Shown here in pieces: positions 18,538 to 26,914 of a DNA stretch of 54,892 nucleotides. Position numbers and translations under genes: made by a program. Under the pieces are notes generated by a model. The model ran no database searches. It saw only the letters and a list, made by a program, of their open reading frames with translations, and was not told where the DNA came from. How positions within the stretch are numbered: position 1 is the first letter of the stretch; each line of letters opens with the position of its first letter. The stretch is from CAYMRB01 sp964392615 (GTDB lineage: Bacteria; Planctomycetota; UBA8108), in NCBI GenBank assembly GCA_964392615.1, contig CAYMRB010000007.1, positions 1 to 54,892 on the forward strand. The letters run 5' to 3'.

Positions 18538-19637
18538 GGTGCCGTTTGCCCCGTATGTTGCGTCGCCCCATCGACGAAGTCCAGGTGCTGCAGGACCTGC
18601 ACGCGGCGGTTGTGCGAATCGCCGATCCAGACCCTGTGCGACGGGTCCACACAGATCCCGATCGGCAGCCAGAACTCGCCCGGCCCCGTGCCCTCGGTGC
18701 CGACCGCGAGCAGCAGCTGACCGTCCGTCGTGAAGACCTGCACGTTCTCGAAGTGCGAGTCGACGACGTAGACGAATCCGTCAGCGCCCCATGCGATCCC
18801 CTTCGGCTGCGAAAACTGGCCAGGGAACACACCCCGGCCTCCCCAGGTGCGCACGAACTCTCCGTCACGGTCGAAGACCTGGACCCGGCAGTTCAGCGTG
18901 TCGCTGACGTAGACGTTGCCGTCGTCGTCACACGTGACGTGCGTGGGGTAGTTGAACTCCCCCGGCCCGATGCCCCGGCCGCCGATCGTCAACGCGACAC
19001 TCCCGTCGGGGTCGAACGCGACGACCTGGTGCGTACCGACGTCCGCGACCCAGATTCGCCCGTTGCTGCCTTCGGCGACCCCGACGGGCGCAGTGAGCTC
19101 ACCTCGCCCCACGATCGCCAGCGTCGCACCGTCCTGCGACAGGATCGCGACGACGCGCAACGTGCGGTCCGCGACCAGCAGCGCGCCGTCCGTCCCGAGC
19201 GCATCGGAGACCGCGAGGCCGATCGGCGTCTCGAGCCTGAGCCCGTCACCCACATCCGTCAGCGCGCGGTAGTCTCGCGACTCGAGATCGAACCGATGAA
19301 CGACGCGCTGCTCGGGATCCGAGACCCAGAGCACGTTCGGCGGATGAAACGCCACGCCGTGCGCACTGCGGATCTCCGCGGGCGGCACCGGCCCGCTGAC
19401 GAGATCGACGAGCCACCCCCACGCCGACCGCGGTCGATGCAGATCGCCCTCACCGCGGAGCTCGCCGACCCACGAGTAGCGAGGGGAATCGGGCGGCGGC
19501 GGCCAAACGACGGCGGGCTCGACCGCAGGGAAGACCGGCTCCGGAGCGCTGCAGCCGCCGAGCAGCCCCGCCGAGACGACGATCGTCGCCGCGGCGGCGG
19601 CCAGCATCACCGGTCGTCGGAGTCGGAAGGCTGTCAT
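18534..19637 (-). CDS. NHL-repeat beta-propeller lipoprotein
   Basis: This 367-residue lipoprotein has the lipobox LLGGC (C29). It consists of about six NHL blades with the recurring pattern P-x-G-(V/I)-A...G-x-(V/I)-(Y/W)-V-(S/A)-D...V-Q-V-F-D-x-D-G, for example YPTHVTCDDDGNVYVSDTLNCRVQVF. NHL propellers are protein- or ligand-binding scaffolds and are common companions of multiheme cytochromes in metal-reducing bacteria. It overlaps by 4 bases with both the beta-barrel gene upstream and the 12-heme gene downstream. It may dock the secreted cytochrome onto the barrel. A second, longer NHL lipoprotein is at 22461-23774. Confidence 0.88.
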   Translation of the reverse strand: MTAFRLRRPVMLAAAAATIVVSAGLLGGCSAPEPVFPAVEPAVVWPPPPDSPRYSWVGELRGEGDLHRPRSAWGWLVDLVSGPVPPAEIRSAHGVAFHPPNVLWVSDPEQRVVHRFDLESRDYRALTDVGDGLRLETPIGLAVSDALGTDGALLVADRTLRVVAILSQDGATLAIVGRGELTAPVGVAEGSNGRIWVADVGTHQVVAFDPDGSVALTIGGRGIGPGEFNYPTHVTCDDDGNVYVSDTLNCRVQVFDRDGEFVRTWGGRGVFPGQFSQPKGIAWGADGFVYVVDSHFENVQVFTTDGQLLLAVGTEGTGPGEFWLPIGICVDPSHRVWIGDSHNRRVQVLQHLDFVDGATQHTGQTAP

Positions 19638-21796
19638 TGCCTCAAGAACCTTTGGGACGCCGCGTCGGTCGTCGGCGGCGGCGCACCGAACCTGCGGATG
19701 AGGAAGAACCCTACCTCGGCGCCGCGGAACTCGCTCGTGACGCCGTGCGTCTCCCGATAACCGACGCGAAAACGGAACGTGAACAGCCGCCAGGCGTACT
19801 CGAGTCCCCCGCCGACCGAGAAACCGAGGCTTGACCCTTGAAGGCTATCATCGTCGTGGCGGAACGCCGTATCGAAATAGAGCCGCGACCTCGTGTCGAT
19901 CCGGCTGCGCCAACGCGCGGTGGTCTGGAACGTGACAAGGTCCCGATCGGGCTGTTCGTAGAAGAGCCATGACTGAGTCGCACTCCCGATAAGCTGGTGG
20001 GCAGGGCCGAACGTCATGGTTCCCTGCGCGCGCAGCCGCACGGCATCCAGCGGCAGAACGGTCGATTCCCGGTTCTCGTACTCTGCGCCGAGCGTGAACG
20101 CCGGGCGCCGCCACTCGACGCCGCCGATCAAAGACTGCTCCTCCACGGGCTGAATGACCCCGAAGCCCTCGAGCTCGGCCAGCCTCTGGTCCTGGCGCGC
20201 GAGGCGGAAGTACGGCGCGAGGCCACCGGTGAACTCGTGCTCGAGCCGCAGGCTCTGGTGCATCGAGTCCATCGTGAAGTCGGCTCGAAGCGCGTGCACG
20301 TAGTCGACCAGGATCGTTCCGCCGATCGGAATGAGCCCGGCGAACGACCGCGTGACGGTCGTGAGGCCCGCGCCGTCCTGGCGCAGCGTGTAATCGATGC
20401 CTTCGGTGTAGAACGTCAGGCCCGTCGGATCGGTGATGACGATGCTCGTGAGGTCGATCCCCGCGCGCAGCAATCGGACCTCCTCCGGCGCTACCGGCGG
20501 GAACGCGTGACGCTCGTCGATCGCTCCTCCATCACCGTTCTCGACGATGCGACGCTCGGTGAAGTTCGAGTAGCTCGCCTGCAGGCGGCCCCACGGCGTG
20601 ATCTTGCGATAGCCCAGATTCAGGGCCACGCCCCCGCTGTCGGTCGTGCTTTCGCCGCCCGATTGCAGGCGGCCCCCCTCGACGCGAAGGGATGACGAGA
20701 GGCTGTCGTAGAGCTGATGCCGCAGCCCCGCCGAGCCGCGCGTCGACTCCTGCTCCAGGAGATTCGTGTCGTTCTGCTCGTACCGGAAGTCGGCGTCCCC
20801 CGACAGGCTGTCGGTCCAACGCGAGCTCAGCCGCTGGTCCCAGCGCAAGAGACTCTGGTCGAGCGAGCCGGACTGTTCCGTCGCTTCGAGACGGGAGCGC
20901 AGATCGTGGTCGCGATCCTCGTCCAGGTACCAAGCGTGCGAGCCGAGAAACTCATGTGCATCGTAGCTGTTCTCCGCCTCTCGCTGCCGGACGTCCCGGT
21001 AGTTGTAGCTCGCGTTGACCGTCTGAAAGGTCGAGAGCCGATACGTCGCCGCGGCGCCGTTGCGCGTCTCGGTGACATCCGCGAACGGCGCCGTTTCGCT
21101 GCCGAAGACCGTTTGCTCTTGCTTCCGATACAACGACTCGAAGCGCAGGTCCACATCCTCGAACACGAGCTGCTGCAGGGCGCGCGCGGTCGTCGTCGCG
21201 GTCTCGATCTGCGAGAAGAACACGCGAGGGCGGTAGTCGTCGAGACGACTGAACTGCAAGGACAACGGATGAAACCGCTGCGGAAACGCGGTCGCGTGCG
21301 CGTCGACCTCGTAGAGTTCGCCGGTGTCGAACGAGTCCGTCGATGCGTCGTCGGCCCAGTTTTGCGATATGCCGACGACGCCTGTCGTCTCATACTTCAC
21401 GAAACGGGGCGTGTAAAGGTACCCGCTGGCGCCGAGCCCGAGCCGCTCCTGAAGCAAGTTCTCGGAGCGCTGCTGAGTCGACGCGGTCGCGTCCTCACGG
21501 GTGAACACGTGCCCGATGCCGACGAAGCCGCCGAGAAGCCGCACCGCCACGGGCTTCGCCTCGGCGCCTCGGCGCTGGCCGAAGACCCAGGCCGCGGAGC
21601 CGGGCGCACGGTCGGCGCGACCTTGCGTCGAGCAGCCGGTCATCACGACGAGCGACACGACCGCGCCGACGGTCAGCGCCAGCGCGAACGCGTTGCGTTC
21701 ACACCGCAGAGTTGCCGACGGGCTGTCGGCGGGCGGCGGTTCTGCCGTCCGGTTCGTTCGCGACTCGTCTCGACGAATGGCCACCTGTCGGAACAC
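19634..21796 (-). CDS. Predicted outer-membrane beta-barrel protein (porin candidate of a cytochrome conduit)
   Basis: The 720-residue protein starts with GTG and has an N-terminal hydrophobic segment with the lipobox-like VMTGC (C55). It has no heme motif. The body consists of alternating amphipathic strands rich in Tyr, Arg, Ser and Gln (ATYRLSTFQTVNASYNYRDVR, RLQASYSNFTERRI, RLYFDTAFRHDDDSLQ) ending in EVGFFLIRRF and a short tail, as expected for a large barrel. It is flanked by a pentaheme lipoprotein and an NHL lipoprotein in the same operon. The barrel plus heme protein context is that of porin-cytochrome complexes (MtrB, PioB and OmbB are the known examples). I see no diagnostic motif for any of these families, so the role is inferred from context. 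It lies 18 bases after the pentaheme gene. Confidence 0.75.
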   Translation of the reverse strand: MFRQVAIRRDESRTNRTAEPPPADSPSATLRCERNAFALALTVGAVVSLVVMTGCSTQGRADRAPGSAAWVFGQRRGAEAKPVAVRLLGGFVGIGHVFTREDATASTQQRSENLLQERLGLGASGYLYTPRFVKYETTGVVGISQNWADDASTDSFDTGELYEVDAHATAFPQRFHPLSLQFSRLDDYRPRVFFSQIETATTTARALQQLVFEDVDLRFESLYRKQEQTVFGSETAPFADVTETRNGAAATYRLSTFQTVNASYNYRDVRQREAENSYDAHEFLGSHAWYLDEDRDHDLRSRLEATEQSGSLDQSLLRWDQRLSSRWTDSLSGDADFRYEQNDTNLLEQESTRGSAGLRHQLYDSLSSSLRVEGGRLQSGGESTTDSGGVALNLGYRKITPWGRLQASYSNFTERRIVENGDGGAIDERHAFPPVAPEEVRLLRAGIDLTSIVITDPTGLTFYTEGIDYTLRQDGAGLTTVTRSFAGLIPIGGTILVDYVHALRADFTMDSMHQSLRLEHEFTGGLAPYFRLARQDQRLAELEGFGVIQPVEEQSLIGGVEWRRPAFTLGAEYENRESTVLPLDAVRLRAQGTMTFGPAHQLIGSATQSWLFYEQPDRDLVTFQTTARWRSRIDTRSRLYFDTAFRHDDDSLQGSSLGFSVGGGLEYAWRLFTFRFRVGYRETHGVTSEFRGAEVGFFLIRRFGAPPPTTDAASQRFLRQ

Positions 21797-21814
21797 CTCC
21801 GGGACTCCCTCGCG

Positions 21815-22426
21815 TCAGCGCTCGGCCTCCGGGCGCAGAAGGTCGGGATCATCCTCCGCGTGCGGGTCGTGGCAACTCGTGCACGAGTCATCGCCGATCT
21901 CGAGGTGGGCCTCCCCGGTCAGGATGTCCTCTTCAAAGTGACAGAAGAAGCAGAGCTTCCGCTCGTCGTCGAGAAGCAGGTGCGGCCGCAGCGACTCGTG
22001 GGGGTCGTGGCAGATCAGGCAGTTGCCGATGGCCACGGGCCCGTGCACATGGGTTGCTTCCTCGAGACGGGTCTTCATGTCGGAGTGGTCGTGACAATCC
22101 AAGCAGCCGCCCCGCTTGTCGAACCCCGCGCCCAGGAAGAGCGCGGACTCGCCGGGGTGACAGTCGGTGCAGAGCCCTTCCTGATAGGGCTTGTGCCGGA
22201 TCATCTGCTTGCGAGCGACCGTCTGTACCTCGCCGTCGTCCGTCACGACCAGGCTCTCTCGCTCGTCCGGCGGCGCGATGTAGATCTCGTAGGGCGGCAC
22301 GCCGTCCACGAGGAAGGTGAGCACGTCGTAGCGCTCGCGCTGCGTGCAGGCTCCGGCGAGGATCGCGACCGCCGCGGTGGTGCAGATGATCGCCGCGATT
22401 CGCCGCCTGTGAGCCCTGCAGGTCAT
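21815..22426 (-). CDS. Pentaheme c-type cytochrome lipoprotein
   Basis: The 203-residue protein has a lipoprotein signal ending ILAGAC (C27). The ATG at 22426 is 34 bases after the previous stop and gives this signal at the right place; the longer open frame has no signal. Five CX2CH motifs occur: CTDCH, CLDCH, CLICH, CFFCH and CTSCH. HGPV, DPHESL and DPHAED supply distal His ligands as in the 15-heme paralogues. Its size, lipidation and position directly before the beta-barrel gene suggest the heme plug that sits in or under the barrel, like MtrA-type or OmaB-type cytochromes, although these carry more hemes. It could instead face outward. Confidence 0.85.
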   Translation of the reverse strand: MTCRAHRRRIAAIICTTAAVAILAGACTQRERYDVLTFLVDGVPPYEIYIAPPDERESLVVTDDGEVQTVARKQMIRHKPYQEGLCTDCHPGESALFLGAGFDKRGGCLDCHDHSDMKTRLEEATHVHGPVAIGNCLICHDPHESLRPHLLLDDERKLCFFCHFEEDILTGEAHLEIGDDSCTSCHDPHAEDDPDLLRPEAER

Positions 22427-22460
22427 TCCCCTGGAGCCGTCTTCGCGAAAGCTCACGTAA

Positions 22461-23774
22461 TTACCGCCGATCTTTCGGCTGGCTCGACGAAGCGTCCGCA
22501 CCGTCTTCGACACCGCCGTTGCCTGAGTCCGCTCCGGGCTCCCCCGACGCGGCGCCGGCGTCGCCGGTCGCCGTGACGGGCATGCGCCACAGAGGCTCGG
22601 TAGGTGCGTCGTCGAGCCGCACGAGCTCGGCTTCGCTCGGATAGGTTCCCCCCTTGCGCTTGCCGTACGCATAGAGGTGGATCTTGCCCCCGCTGCCGAT
22701 CTGGCTCGTAACCCAGACGAGATACTCGGCTTCGAAGTCCTGACCCAGCCAATCCTGGAAGTACTCGACGTTGTACGGGTCGATGCACACGCCAGCCGGG
22801 AGGTTCATCGCGCCCTTGGGGGCCCGCGCACCTCCGAACGGAAAGAGCGGCCGCCCTCCATTGTCGAAGACCTGCACCAACTGGAACGCGGCATCGACAA
22901 CGTAAACGAGCCCCTGCGGATCGACGTCCAGCCCCTTCATGTGAGCGAAGTCGCCCGGCCAGCGTCCCTGGCGACCGAATGCCGCGAGGACGTTGCCCTC
23001 GCGGTCCATCTTCACGACGCGGTAGTTGTAGTAGTCGGAGACGTAGATGTTTCCGAGGCGATCGACGGCCAGGAAGCTCGCGTACGAGAATCCCTGCTCG
23101 CCGCTGCCGTGCCCGCCGATCCGCCGCAGGGGCGTGCCCGTCTCCCGGTCGAGGACGAGGATCTGATCGCGCCGCTCCTCCCAGGGCTCCTCGTCAGGGT
23201 CCTCCGCCTCGATCGTGTCCTTCCGGACGTCGAGGACGAACACCTCGTCGCCGACGACGACGGTCGCGATCGGCGAGAACGATCGACCGTCCCCGTAGGT
23301 TCGTACGTACTCGTCGTCGGGCCCGTAGACAATCACGGCTTGCAGACCGATATCGCAGACGTACTTGAACCCCGCGTCGTCGACGAACACGCTGATCGGC
23401 TTGCGCAGGTGGCCCGCCCCGACCTTCTTGCCGAGCACGTAGAACCGCCGGCTCTCGAAGTCGAAGACGGTCAGAGCCTGCAGGCCGAACGAGTCGGTGA
23501 CGTACAACCGCCCCTTCGTGCACGCGACACTGAACGGCTTGTACACTTCGTAGCGGGACGGGTCCTCCGCGCCGGCGAGATACTCGACGAACGGCTGGCG
23601 CTCCTCGAAATCGACCGAGCCCTGGAAGTTGCGAAGGAACTGAACGCGCGGCAGCTCCGGAGGTGCCGGGAAGAAGTTCTCACCCGTGACCTCGGGCACC
23701 GCCGCAGGCGCGGCACAGCCAGATGCGGCCAACGCAGCCAACGCCCACAAGGCTACGGCGTCGCGGAGTCTCAT
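22461..23774 (-). CDS. NHL-repeat beta-propeller lipoprotein with Asp/Ser-rich tail
   Basis: The protein has 437 residues. The start at 23774 (GGAG about 6 bases upstream) gives a lipoprotein signal ending AASGC (C20). Six blades follow with motifs such as GNIYVSDYYNYRVVKMDREGNV and GLVYVVDAAFQLVQVFD. Residues 185-205 form an acidic loop (EAEDPDEEPWEER). The last 45 residues are a low-complexity Gly/Ala/Asp/Ser tail. It is the first gene of the predicted operon 23774-15420 (NHL, pentaheme, barrel, NHL, 12-heme, OB-fold). It is likely a surface or periplasmic scaffold. Confidence 0.86.
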   Translation of the reverse strand: MRLRDAVALWALAALAASGCAAPAAVPEVTGENFFPAPPELPRVQFLRNFQGSVDFEERQPFVEYLAGAEDPSRYEVYKPFSVACTKGRLYVTDSFGLQALTVFDFESRRFYVLGKKVGAGHLRKPISVFVDDAGFKYVCDIGLQAVIVYGPDDEYVRTYGDGRSFSPIATVVVGDEVFVLDVRKDTIEAEDPDEEPWEERRDQILVLDRETGTPLRRIGGHGSGEQGFSYASFLAVDRLGNIYVSDYYNYRVVKMDREGNVLAAFGRQGRWPGDFAHMKGLDVDPQGLVYVVDAAFQLVQVFDNGGRPLFPFGGARAPKGAMNLPAGVCIDPYNVEYFQDWLGQDFEAEYLVWVTSQIGSGGKIHLYAYGKRKGGTYPSEAELVRLDDAPTEPLWRMPVTATGDAGAASGEPGADSGNGGVEDGADASSSQPKDRR

Positions 23775-23858
23775 AAGCGCTCCGCCATCCCCGGGCCCTG
23801 AGCCCGCGGACGGCCCTCTCTCGATGACGTCTCGACAGTGACCGGGCGGGAAAAGACA

Positions 23859-23896
23859 CCCGCCTCCCGGGCGGCCATTGTGCACCGGGAGGCGGG
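23859..23896 (-). terminator. Rho-independent terminator of the tetraheme cytochrome gene
   Basis: A perfect 12-bp stem (CCCGCCTCCCGG at 23859-23870, CCGGGAGGCGGG at 23885-23896) encloses a 14-base loop. On the minus strand it is followed by TGTCTTTTCCC, a short U-rich tail. It sits about 60 bases after the stop of the tetraheme gene and separates that gene from the downstream NHL-barrel operon. Confidence 0.8.
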
Positions 23897-23954
23897 GGAT
23901 TCAAGTCCACTGCACCATCGCGCACGAATGCCGACGGCACATTCCGATAGGCCC

Positions 23955-24581
23955 CTAGCCGGGAGTCTTGTGGCAGGTCATGCAGAGCGCGCTGCCATGA
24001 TTGTCAACGCGCAGGAACATGCCGCGGCTGTCGCGGGAACCGTGCGCGAAGTGGCAACTCGCGCACTGGACCTTGCCCTCCTCGAGGTGGGCGGACGAGC
24101 CATCCGGCGTCTCTTCCGGATCGGTGATATTGCCGTTCTCGTCCGGCTGGTTGTACCGGAAGGCGTTCGTCGGGTAGTCGACGCCGATCGGGTGGTGGTT
24201 GGTCAGATCCGTGCCGAAATCATCAGCGCCGTCCATGAAGACCGTCCCGGCAGAACCACCGAACGCGTCGAGAGCGACGGTTCCGTCGTGACAGGACAGG
24301 CACAGGCGCGATGAGCTGCTCATGACGCTGGCGACGTCCGCATCGTCGTGAAGCGTGTACGTCGCGTCCGTCAGGGTGTGGTTCCACAGATACCCGATGT
24401 CCGGGTCGCCGTTATGAGGTGTGTGGCACGGGCGGCACACTTCGCCTCCCGAAACCTCGACCCCGTTTGTGCCGTGGATATTGTGCGGCGTGTCCTTCAC
24501 ACGCGACTGTCCGAACGGCGTGACAAGCATCGCGACGGCGAGCATTGCCCCCACAGCCAAAGGCCACCTCTTGGCTAACAT
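23955..24581 (-). CDS. Secreted tetraheme c-type cytochrome, OmcE-like candidate nanowire subunit
   Basis: The protein has 208 residues. The start at 24581 is set by a near-perfect AAAGGAGA 8 bases upstream and a signal segment (WPLAVGAMLAVAMLVTPFG). Four CX2CH motifs (CRPCH, CLSCH, CASCH, CMTCH) stand in the order HNIHG...CHTPHN...LWNH...CLSCHDGT...NHHPIGVDY...CASCH...CMTCHKTPG. Tetraheme size, a HN segment before the first heme and the CHTPHN/CLSCHDGT signature resemble the secreted cytochromes that polymerise into filaments (OmcE of Geobacter is the known tetraheme case). Strong ribosome binding site, its own terminator and monocistronic layout fit a highly expressed structural protein. 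Filament formation is a hypothesis; the cytochrome assignment is firm. Confidence 0.87.
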   Translation of the reverse strand: MLAKRWPLAVGAMLAVAMLVTPFGQSRVKDTPHNIHGTNGVEVSGGEVCRPCHTPHNGDPDIGYLWNHTLTDATYTLHDDADVASVMSSSSRLCLSCHDGTVALDAFGGSAGTVFMDGADDFGTDLTNHHPIGVDYPTNAFRYNQPDENGNITDPEETPDGSSAHLEEGKVQCASCHFAHGSRDSRGMFLRVDNHGSALCMTCHKTPG

Positions 24582-24734
24582 GTCGAGAGTCTCCTTTCGA
24601 GCAACAGCACTCCTACGACCCCGACACACTGTCCGGGCCTCCGAACCGAGTCCGTTTCGACGACGGCACGGGGCGGCGAGATACAGACCTCGATACGTCC
24701 ACCGCAATGAGCCGTCGCATCAATTCCTGACGCG

Positions 24735-24743
24735 ATGGTAGCA
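24735..24743 (-). promoter_or_regulatory. Extended -10 promoter-like element TGCTACCAT
   Basis: On the minus strand the context is GTTTGCTACCATCG, about 150 bases before the tetraheme start codon. It shares TTTGCTAC with the element at 15124-15132. No good -35 hexamer is present, consistent with an extended -10 type promoter. Confidence 0.35.
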
Positions 24744-24832
24744 AACCGATGGCCAATGTGCGCCCAAAAAGATGGGGCACCTGCGGAACCGCGAGAGCGC
24801 CCAGCCAACTCTGCCGTCTTGCGCTACCGCTT

Positions 24833-25012
24833 CGTCGCCGGACGCGCGAGGAGGAAGAGGCTCACGCGGAGCACGCCGAGCCCGCGGAGTACCGCGGAGC
24901 ATCGGGCGTGGGACCCAGCCATGCCCGCGGTCGTAGCCGCCAGAGTAGATGCTCTGCGGCCCTCCGCGTTCTCGGCGTGCTCCGCGTTGACGTCTTCTGC
25001 GCGTCGAGGACG
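24833..25012. repeat. Imperfect inverted repeat, arms of about 65-71 bases
   Basis: The left arm (24833-24903) and right arm (24948-25012) are reverse complements over nearly their whole length. The core ACGCGGAGCACGCCGAG is identical, and 24864-24889 against 24962-24987 matches at 24 of 26 positions. The intervening loop is 44 bases. The arms themselves are built of CGCGGAG-like 9-base units. No coding capacity is evident. It may be a dispersed non-autonomous element or a structured RNA or DNA hairpin. Confidence 0.75.
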
Positions 25013-25139
25013 GGACGAATCGACGAGATTGGCAGGCGTCGACGGACCGCAGAACCGCAGGTGCACCCCCCGAAAGACACAGCGCGGCAAGCGTCGGGGG
25101 GGGAGTCCCACGCCCCCCTGAGATCATCTCCCTCACGCG

Positions 25140-25175
25140 GAATTCCCCGCCACAGACCAGGAGAATTCCCGCCAC
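25140..25175. repeat. Short direct repeats GAATTCCC(C)GCCAC
   Basis: Two near-identical copies lie at 25140-25153 and 25163-25175. Repeats of this TTCCC(C)GCCA type with a nearby TGTCAGTTTTCCCCC (about 25234) look like the multi-copy ends of some insertion sequences. No transposase gene is present, so this is at most a remnant. Confidence 0.35.
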
Positions 25176-25379
25176 TGGGAAGATCTCGCATCTCCCGTCA
25201 GGTCAATAGACACGGAAAGGCGTTTCGCTTGATGTCAGTTTTCCCCCGGACATGCCGCCCGCGCACGATCACGGGTGTGCCTTGCGCGGACATTGTCGTG
25301 ACCACGGAGAACGCGCACGAGCGTCCGGGCTCACCGCCGCGCGAGCTGGGTCCACCCCTCTCCTGACACCGTGACACCG

Positions 25380-26813
25380 TCAGAACTCGTTGACGAGAGT
25401 CCGCAGGATCTCGGGATTCGTCTCGTGATCCGCGAGCACGTAGTGACACGCGTCGCACTCGACCGTGATCGGCCTCCCGCGGTCGTCTCGAAGCACCCCG
25501 TTGTGGCAGCGGAAACACGCGGCCGTCGCCGGCGTCGGGTGGCCGATAAGCGACGGGTACGTGTCCCACTGGATCTTCATCTCCGGGTAGACGAACACCC
25601 GGTGAATGTCCTGCAGCGGTGCAACGCTCGCCTCGATCGCGGCCTGCCGCTGCTCCCAGACCTCGGGGTAGCGCTCCCGATAGATCTCCGTGACGCGGGC
25701 GATCGAGTCCATCGCCTCCTCGGACGACGCATAGGGCCCGGCGAGGACCTCCTGCGCGACCTTGCGGATCCACGGCACGGACCGGTCCAGCTTGCCCTCC
25801 TCGAGCCACTCGTCGAGCGCTCGCCCCATCGGCAGGAAGATGTGCGTCGGGCGATTGTGGCAATCGACACAGTCCATCAAGCGCAGCGACTCCCGGTCGA
25901 GCCCCGTCTCGGTGAACTCCGAGTCCGGCCGTGTCCACACGGTACGCGTACCGTCCGGATGGGTGAGCTCGACCCAGACGACGTCCTCGCGTCTGTGGTC
26001 CGTCGCATAGTAGCGAAGCTCGTGCTCGCGGCTGACGTGCCAGTGAATACCGCGAGCAACCCCCCGCTCGCCGCCGCTGCCGACCCGCATGTTCAGAACG
26101 GTATAGGAGCGGCTGTTCGTCTCGTCCGACGCGAAGTGCTGAATCGTCTTGAGAACGTTGCCATGAAACGTCTCCGGACGGTGGCAGACCTCGCACACGT
26201 CGCGCGCCGGTCGGAGGTTGTGGATCGGCGTCTGAATCGGGCGCGAGAAGTCATTCCGCGCCACGGCGAGCACCTGGCGGGCACCGCTGAGCTTCGACTT
26301 GATGAACCACCCGGCCCCGCTCCCGATGTGGCACTCGACACACTCCACCTCGGAATGCGGCGAACGCGAATACGCGGTGAGCTCCGGATGCATGACCTCG
26401 TGGCACAGCTCGCCGCAGAACTCCTTCGACTCGGTGTAGTGGAAGCCTCGGTAGCCGACGAACGAGAGGATGACCAGGTTGAGCATCGACAGCCCGAAGA
26501 CGACCTGGATCACGTACATCAGGTTCAGGTTCCTGGCCGCGATGAGCCGGTCGAGCCCGGCCCTCGAGAAGCCCTCCCCGCCCCGCTTCACGACCAGCGC
26601 GATCCCCGCGGGGATCATCATGAGCCCGAGCATGACCATCCCGGGGAGCATCATATAAGTGAAGATGCCCATGTACGGGTGGCTCTGGAACAGGAACAGC
26701 TCACCCAGGATCAGGAGCACATCCGCGATCACGCAGGAGGTCACGAGACCGGCGCCGAGCAGCGCGATCTTGCTGACAGCAATCAGCTTGAGGAAGGAGA
26801 TAAGTCGCTTCAT
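25380..26813 (-). CDS. NapC/NirT-type hexaheme inner-membrane cytochrome (ImcH-like quinol dehydrogenase)
   Basis: The protein has 477 residues from the ATG at 26813; a GTG at 26843 would add ten. Membrane helices are near 12-42, 53-76 and 100-121. The periplasmic part begins YTESKEFCGELCHEVMHPELTAYSRSPH, so the first heme motif is CX3CH (C133-H138). Next is CVECHIGSGAGWFIKSKLSG, the NapC/NirT core signature. Further motifs are CEVCH (207-211), CVDCH (315-319), CFRCH and CDACH, six in all. NapC/NirT proteins oxidise menaquinol and pass electrons to periplasmic acceptors; Geobacter ImcH does this for extracellular respiration. It is divergent from a 15-heme cytochrome gene, its likely partner. 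No clear ribosome binding site is visible. Confidence 0.88.
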   Translation of the reverse strand: MKRLISFLKLIAVSKIALLGAGLVTSCVIADVLLILGELFLFQSHPYMGIFTYMMLPGMVMLGLMMIPAGIALVVKRGGEGFSRAGLDRLIAARNLNLMYVIQVVFGLSMLNLVILSFVGYRGFHYTESKEFCGELCHEVMHPELTAYSRSPHSEVECVECHIGSGAGWFIKSKLSGARQVLAVARNDFSRPIQTPIHNLRPARDVCEVCHRPETFHGNVLKTIQHFASDETNSRSYTVLNMRVGSGGERGVARGIHWHVSREHELRYYATDHRREDVVWVELTHPDGTRTVWTRPDSEFTETGLDRESLRLMDCVDCHNRPTHIFLPMGRALDEWLEEGKLDRSVPWIRKVAQEVLAGPYASSEEAMDSIARVTEIYRERYPEVWEQRQAAIEASVAPLQDIHRVFVYPEMKIQWDTYPSLIGHPTPATAACFRCHNGVLRDDRGRPITVECDACHYVLADHETNPEILRTLVNEF

Positions 26814-26914
26814 GTGGATGTGTGTGCCGGAGCCAGTGGACACGGGTGGAGGCCCATTCGAGCAGAGGGCGACCGATTTTCCAGCGAAAAACCCAGGCGC
26901 GAGTCGCAGTGCTC

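Larger units (their letters stand above)
24582..25379. other. Gene-free region with inverted-repeat element
   Basis: About 800 bases lie between the tetraheme gene and the NapC/NirT-type gene. The open frames here look random and encode Arg/Ala-rich text on both strands. The region contains a promoter-like element for the tetraheme gene (24735-24743), a large imperfect inverted repeat (24833-25012) and a pair of short direct repeats (25140-25175). Confidence 0.65.
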
